Shown one piece after another: positions 13,765 through 16,045 of a stretch of 16,045 bases of DNA (positions within the stretch are counted from its first letter, which is position 1; every line of letters begins with the position of its first letter). This stretch comes from UBA1426 sp052034085. GTDB lineage: Bacteria > Bacillota > Clostridia > Peptostreptococcales > Anaerovoracaceae. The position numbers and the translations under genes were made by a program. The notes below the pieces were generated by a model. The model ran no database searches, was not told the DNA's origin, and was given only the letters and a program-made list of their open reading frames with translations. The stretch spans positions 1 to 16,045 of the forward strand of contig JBPOJA010000018.1 of NCBI GenBank assembly GCA_052034085.1, written 5' to 3'.

Positions 13765-15828
13765 ATGTCCAGGGAATTTCCTTTGGAGAAAACAAGAAAT
13801 ATAGGAATAATGGCTCATATAGATGCGGGTAAAACCACTACTACCGAGCGTATCCTTTTTTACACCGGCAAAACCCATAAACTGGGTGAGGTGCATGAGG
13901 GTGCTGCTACCATGGACTGGATGGAGCAGGAACAGGAGAGGGGTATTACCATCACTTCGGCTGCCACAACGGCCCAGTGGAAGGATACCCGCATAAACAT
14001 TATCGATACGCCGGGGCACGTTGACTTTACGGTAGAGGTCGAAAGATCACTAAGAGTCCTGGATGGCGCCGTTACAGTGCTCTGTGCAAAAGGCGGAGTT
14101 GAGCCCCAGTCGGAAACCGTGTGGAGACAGGCGGAGAAGTATCATGTCCCCAGAATGATATTCATTAATAAGATGGATATTGTGGGAGCTGATTTTCATG
14201 GCGTAATAGATATGGTGAGAGACAGGCTAAAGGCCAATGCTGTTGCCATACAGCTGCCTATTGGCAGTGAAGACAACTTTCAGGGAGTAATAGATCTGGT
14301 TGAAATGAACGCGGAGATCTATTTAGATGACCTGGGTAAGGAAATGAAAATTACTGAAATCCCCGCAGGTCTTAAAGATAAAGCTGAGGAGTACAGGGCA
14401 GCCCTGGTTGAAGTTGTTGCGGAAGCGGATGAGGACGTTATGACAAAGTACCTGGAAGGGGAGGAGCTTACCAAAGAGGAGATAAAAGCTTCTATTCGTA
14501 AGATGACCCTGGCAGGGACATTAATTCCGGTTTTGTGCGGTTCATCATATAAGAATAAGGGAGTGCAGCCTTTGCTGGATGGCATAGTCGATTATATGCC
14601 GTCACCTGTGGATATTCCGCCTATCAAAGGAATTTCCCCAAAAACAGGTGCTGAAGCAGAGAGAGCTGCAGATGACAAGGAACCATTTTCAGCCCTGGCT
14701 TTCAAAATAATGGCGGATCCGTTTGTAGGGAAACTTGCCTTTTTCAGGGTTTATTCAGGAACACTGGATTCAGGTTCTTATGTTTACAACCCAATTAAAG
14801 AAAAAAAGGAAAGACTGGGCCGCATACTGATGATGCATGCCAACCACAGGGCGGAGACTGAAACTGTTTATGCAGGGGATATTGCAGCTGCGGTGGGGCT
14901 TAAAAACACCACCACCGGAGATACTCTGTGCGATGAAAAGCATCCCATTATTTTGGAATCTATGGAATTTCCGGATCCCGTAATAGAAATAGCTATAGAG
15001 CCTAAGACAAAAGCCGGACAGGATAAAATGGGCGTGGCCCTGGTTAAGCTTGCTGAGGAAGACCCCACATTCAAGGCCTATACCAATGCAGAAACCGGCC
15101 AGACGATAATTGCGGGCATGGGAGAACTTCATCTTGAAATCATCGTGGACAGGCTGCTCAGGGAATTCAAAGTGGAGGCCAATATCGGCAAGCCGCAGGT
15201 TTCTTACAAAGAGACTCTGCTTAGCTCTGCGGATGTTGACTACAAGTATGCCAAGCAGACCGGCGGCAGAGGCCAGTATGGTCATGTCAAGATAAAAGTT
15301 TACCCGAGAGAATCCGGATCCGGATTTGAGTTTAAAAACAGCATAGTCGGGGGAGCCATACCCAAGGAGTATATTCCCAAAGTTGAAGAAGGCATAAGAG
15401 AAGCCATGATGTCAGGACCATTAGCCGGCTATCAGGTGGTGGATGTGGGAGTGGAACTCTATGATGGCTCATATCATGAAGTTGACTCTTCGGAAATGGC
15501 TTTTAAAATCGCCGGAACCATGGCATTCAGAGAAGCTGCCAAGAAGGCAAAACAGGCATTGCTGGAACCGATATTCAAAGTGGAGGTCAGTGCCCCCGAA
15601 GAATATATGGGTGATGTAATAGGTGATTTCAGCTCCAGAAGAGGCAAGATTGAGGGAACCGACATTAAAAACGGCATATCCCACATCAGAGGTTTTGCTC
15701 CTCTGTCTGAAATGTTCGGATACGCAACAGACCTGCGGTCCAAAACCCAGGGCAGGGGAATATATGTGATGCAGTTTGATCATTTCGAAATACTGCCCGA
15801 GAATTTACTGGATAAGATAAATAAATAG
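13765..15828 (+). CDS. fusA: Elongation factor G
   Basis: A 687-residue translocase GTPase, which moves tRNAs and mRNA after peptide transfer and splits ribosomes with RRF. G-domain motifs are all present: AHIDAGKT (17-24), RGITIT (59-64), DTPGH (81-85, with catalytic H85) and NKMD (135-138). Domain II, the GELHLEI region of domain III, domain IV (GGRGQYGHVKIKV, YHEVDSSEMAFK) and domain V follow in order. The ATG at 13765 lies two bases after the rpsG stop. Its only ribosome binding signal is AGGTGG (13754-13759), which codes the last Arg-Trp of S7. An in-frame GTG at 13756 overlaps this signal and is rejected. Initiation probably depends on ribosomes finishing rpsG. Confidence 0.98.
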   Translation: MSREFPLEKTRNIGIMAHIDAGKTTTTERILFYTGKTHKLGEVHEGAATMDWMEQEQERGITITSAATTAQWKDTRINIIDTPGHVDFTVEVERSLRVLDGAVTVLCAKGGVEPQSETVWRQAEKYHVPRMIFINKMDIVGADFHGVIDMVRDRLKANAVAIQLPIGSEDNFQGVIDLVEMNAEIYLDDLGKEMKITEIPAGLKDKAEEYRAALVEVVAEADEDVMTKYLEGEELTKEEIKASIRKMTLAGTLIPVLCGSSYKNKGVQPLLDGIVDYMPSPVDIPPIKGISPKTGAEAERAADDKEPFSALAFKIMADPFVGKLAFFRVYSGTLDSGSYVYNPIKEKKERLGRILMMHANHRAETETVYAGDIAAAVGLKNTTTGDTLCDEKHPIILESMEFPDPVIEIAIEPKTKAGQDKMGVALVKLAEEDPTFKAYTNAETGQTIIAGMGELHLEIIVDRLLREFKVEANIGKPQVSYKETLLSSADVDYKYAKQTGGRGQYGHVKIKVYPRESGSGFEFKNSIVGGAIPKEYIPKVEEGIREAMMSGPLAGYQVVDVGVELYDGSYHEVDSSEMAFKIAGTMAFREAAKKAKQALLEPIFKVEVSAPEEYMGDVIGDFSSRRGKIEGTDIKNGISHIRGFAPLSEMFGYATDLRSKTQGRGIYVMQFDHFEILPENLLDKINK

Positions 15829-15861
15829 GCCACCCAGATAGGCCAAAGGAGGAAGCGAAAG

Positions 15862-16045
15862 ATGGCAAAATCAAAATTTGAACGTACCAAGCCCCACGTC
15901 AATATCGGAACCATAGGCCACGTAGACCATGGAAAGACCACATTGACAGCGGCCATAACCAAGACCCTGCATCAGAGGTATAATCTGGGTCAGATGGTAG
16001 CCTTTGATCAGATAGACAAGGCACCTGAGGAAAAAGAGAGAGGGA
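15862..16045 (+). CDS. tuf: Elongation factor Tu, N-terminal part (second tuf copy, partial)
   Basis: The gene starts at ATG 15862 after AAAGGAGG (15845-15852) and runs off the right edge. The 61 visible residues begin MAKSKFERTKPHVNIGTIGH. They include the P-loop GHVDHGKT and the start of the switch I region with KAPEEKERG. It follows fusA by 33 nt, the standard end of the str operon (rpsL-rpsG-fusA-tuf). This is the second tuf gene of the window; the first ends at base 173. Confidence 0.97.
   Translation, partial: MAKSKFERTKPHVNIGTIGHVDHGKTTLTAAITKTLHQRYNLGQMVAFDQIDKAPEEKERG

Noticed and set aside
1..16045. CRISPR array, tRNA or rRNA genes, phage or toxin genes, restriction systems
   Set aside because: Looked for across the window. 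Nearly all bases are accounted for by core genes and the gaps are too short or lack the needed patterns.

Overview
This window is a core bacterial information-processing cluster. It carries rpmG-secE-nusG, rplK-rplA, rplJ-rplL, rpoB-rpoC and the str genes rpsL-rpsG-fusA-tuf, all on the + strand. The type of the genes points to Firmicutes, most likely class Clostridia. The grounds are a short RpoC with the Firmicutes layout, four-cysteine L33, AGGAGG-like ribosome binding sites almost everywhere, a B. subtilis-type L10 leader, moderate GC, and a tuf gene at each end of the cluster (as I recall for C. acetobutylicum). I cannot name a genus.

Layout. 1-173: 3' end of a first tuf gene. 173-357: a GTGACAGGGG-type repeat starting on the tuf stop codon, a strong intrinsic terminator, and a promoter. 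358-1641: a subgroup Ic aspartate-aminotransferase-like PLP enzyme, the only gene not belonging to transcription or translation. 1638-1880: a promoter overlapping the aminotransferase stop codon, then rpmG. 1898-2712: secE and nusG. 2778-3946: rplK and rplA. 3947-4123: an L10-type attenuation leader. 4124-5018: rplJ and rplL. 5019-5173: terminator followed by a strong promoter. 5174-12632: rpoB and rpoC. 12633-12732: a gap with a long hairpin. 12733-13762: rpsL and rpsG, separated by a 142-nt structured gap. 13765-15828: fusA. 15862-16045: 5' end of a second tuf.

How it works together. NusG and RpoB/RpoC are parts of the transcription machine. L33, L11, L1, L10, L7/L12, S12 and S7 are ribosome parts. 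EF-G and EF-Tu are the elongation factors that work at the L11/L10/L12 stalk. SecE is a channel subunit for protein export. Terminator and promoter signals divide the cluster into at least three transcription units: the aminotransferase, rpmG to rplL (with the L10 leader inside), and rpoB onward.

I found no previously undescribed system. All protein genes are intact and of ordinary family length, and the rifampicin and streptomycin target residues are wild type. The points worth a second look are in the accessory detail: the aminotransferase between tuf and rpmG, the repeat at the tuf 3' end, the L10 leader whose terminator hairpin lacks a U-tract, structured gaps at nusG/rplK, rpoC/rpsL and rpsL/rpsG, the missing rplGB (L7Ae-like) gene, and the very acidic RpoB tail.
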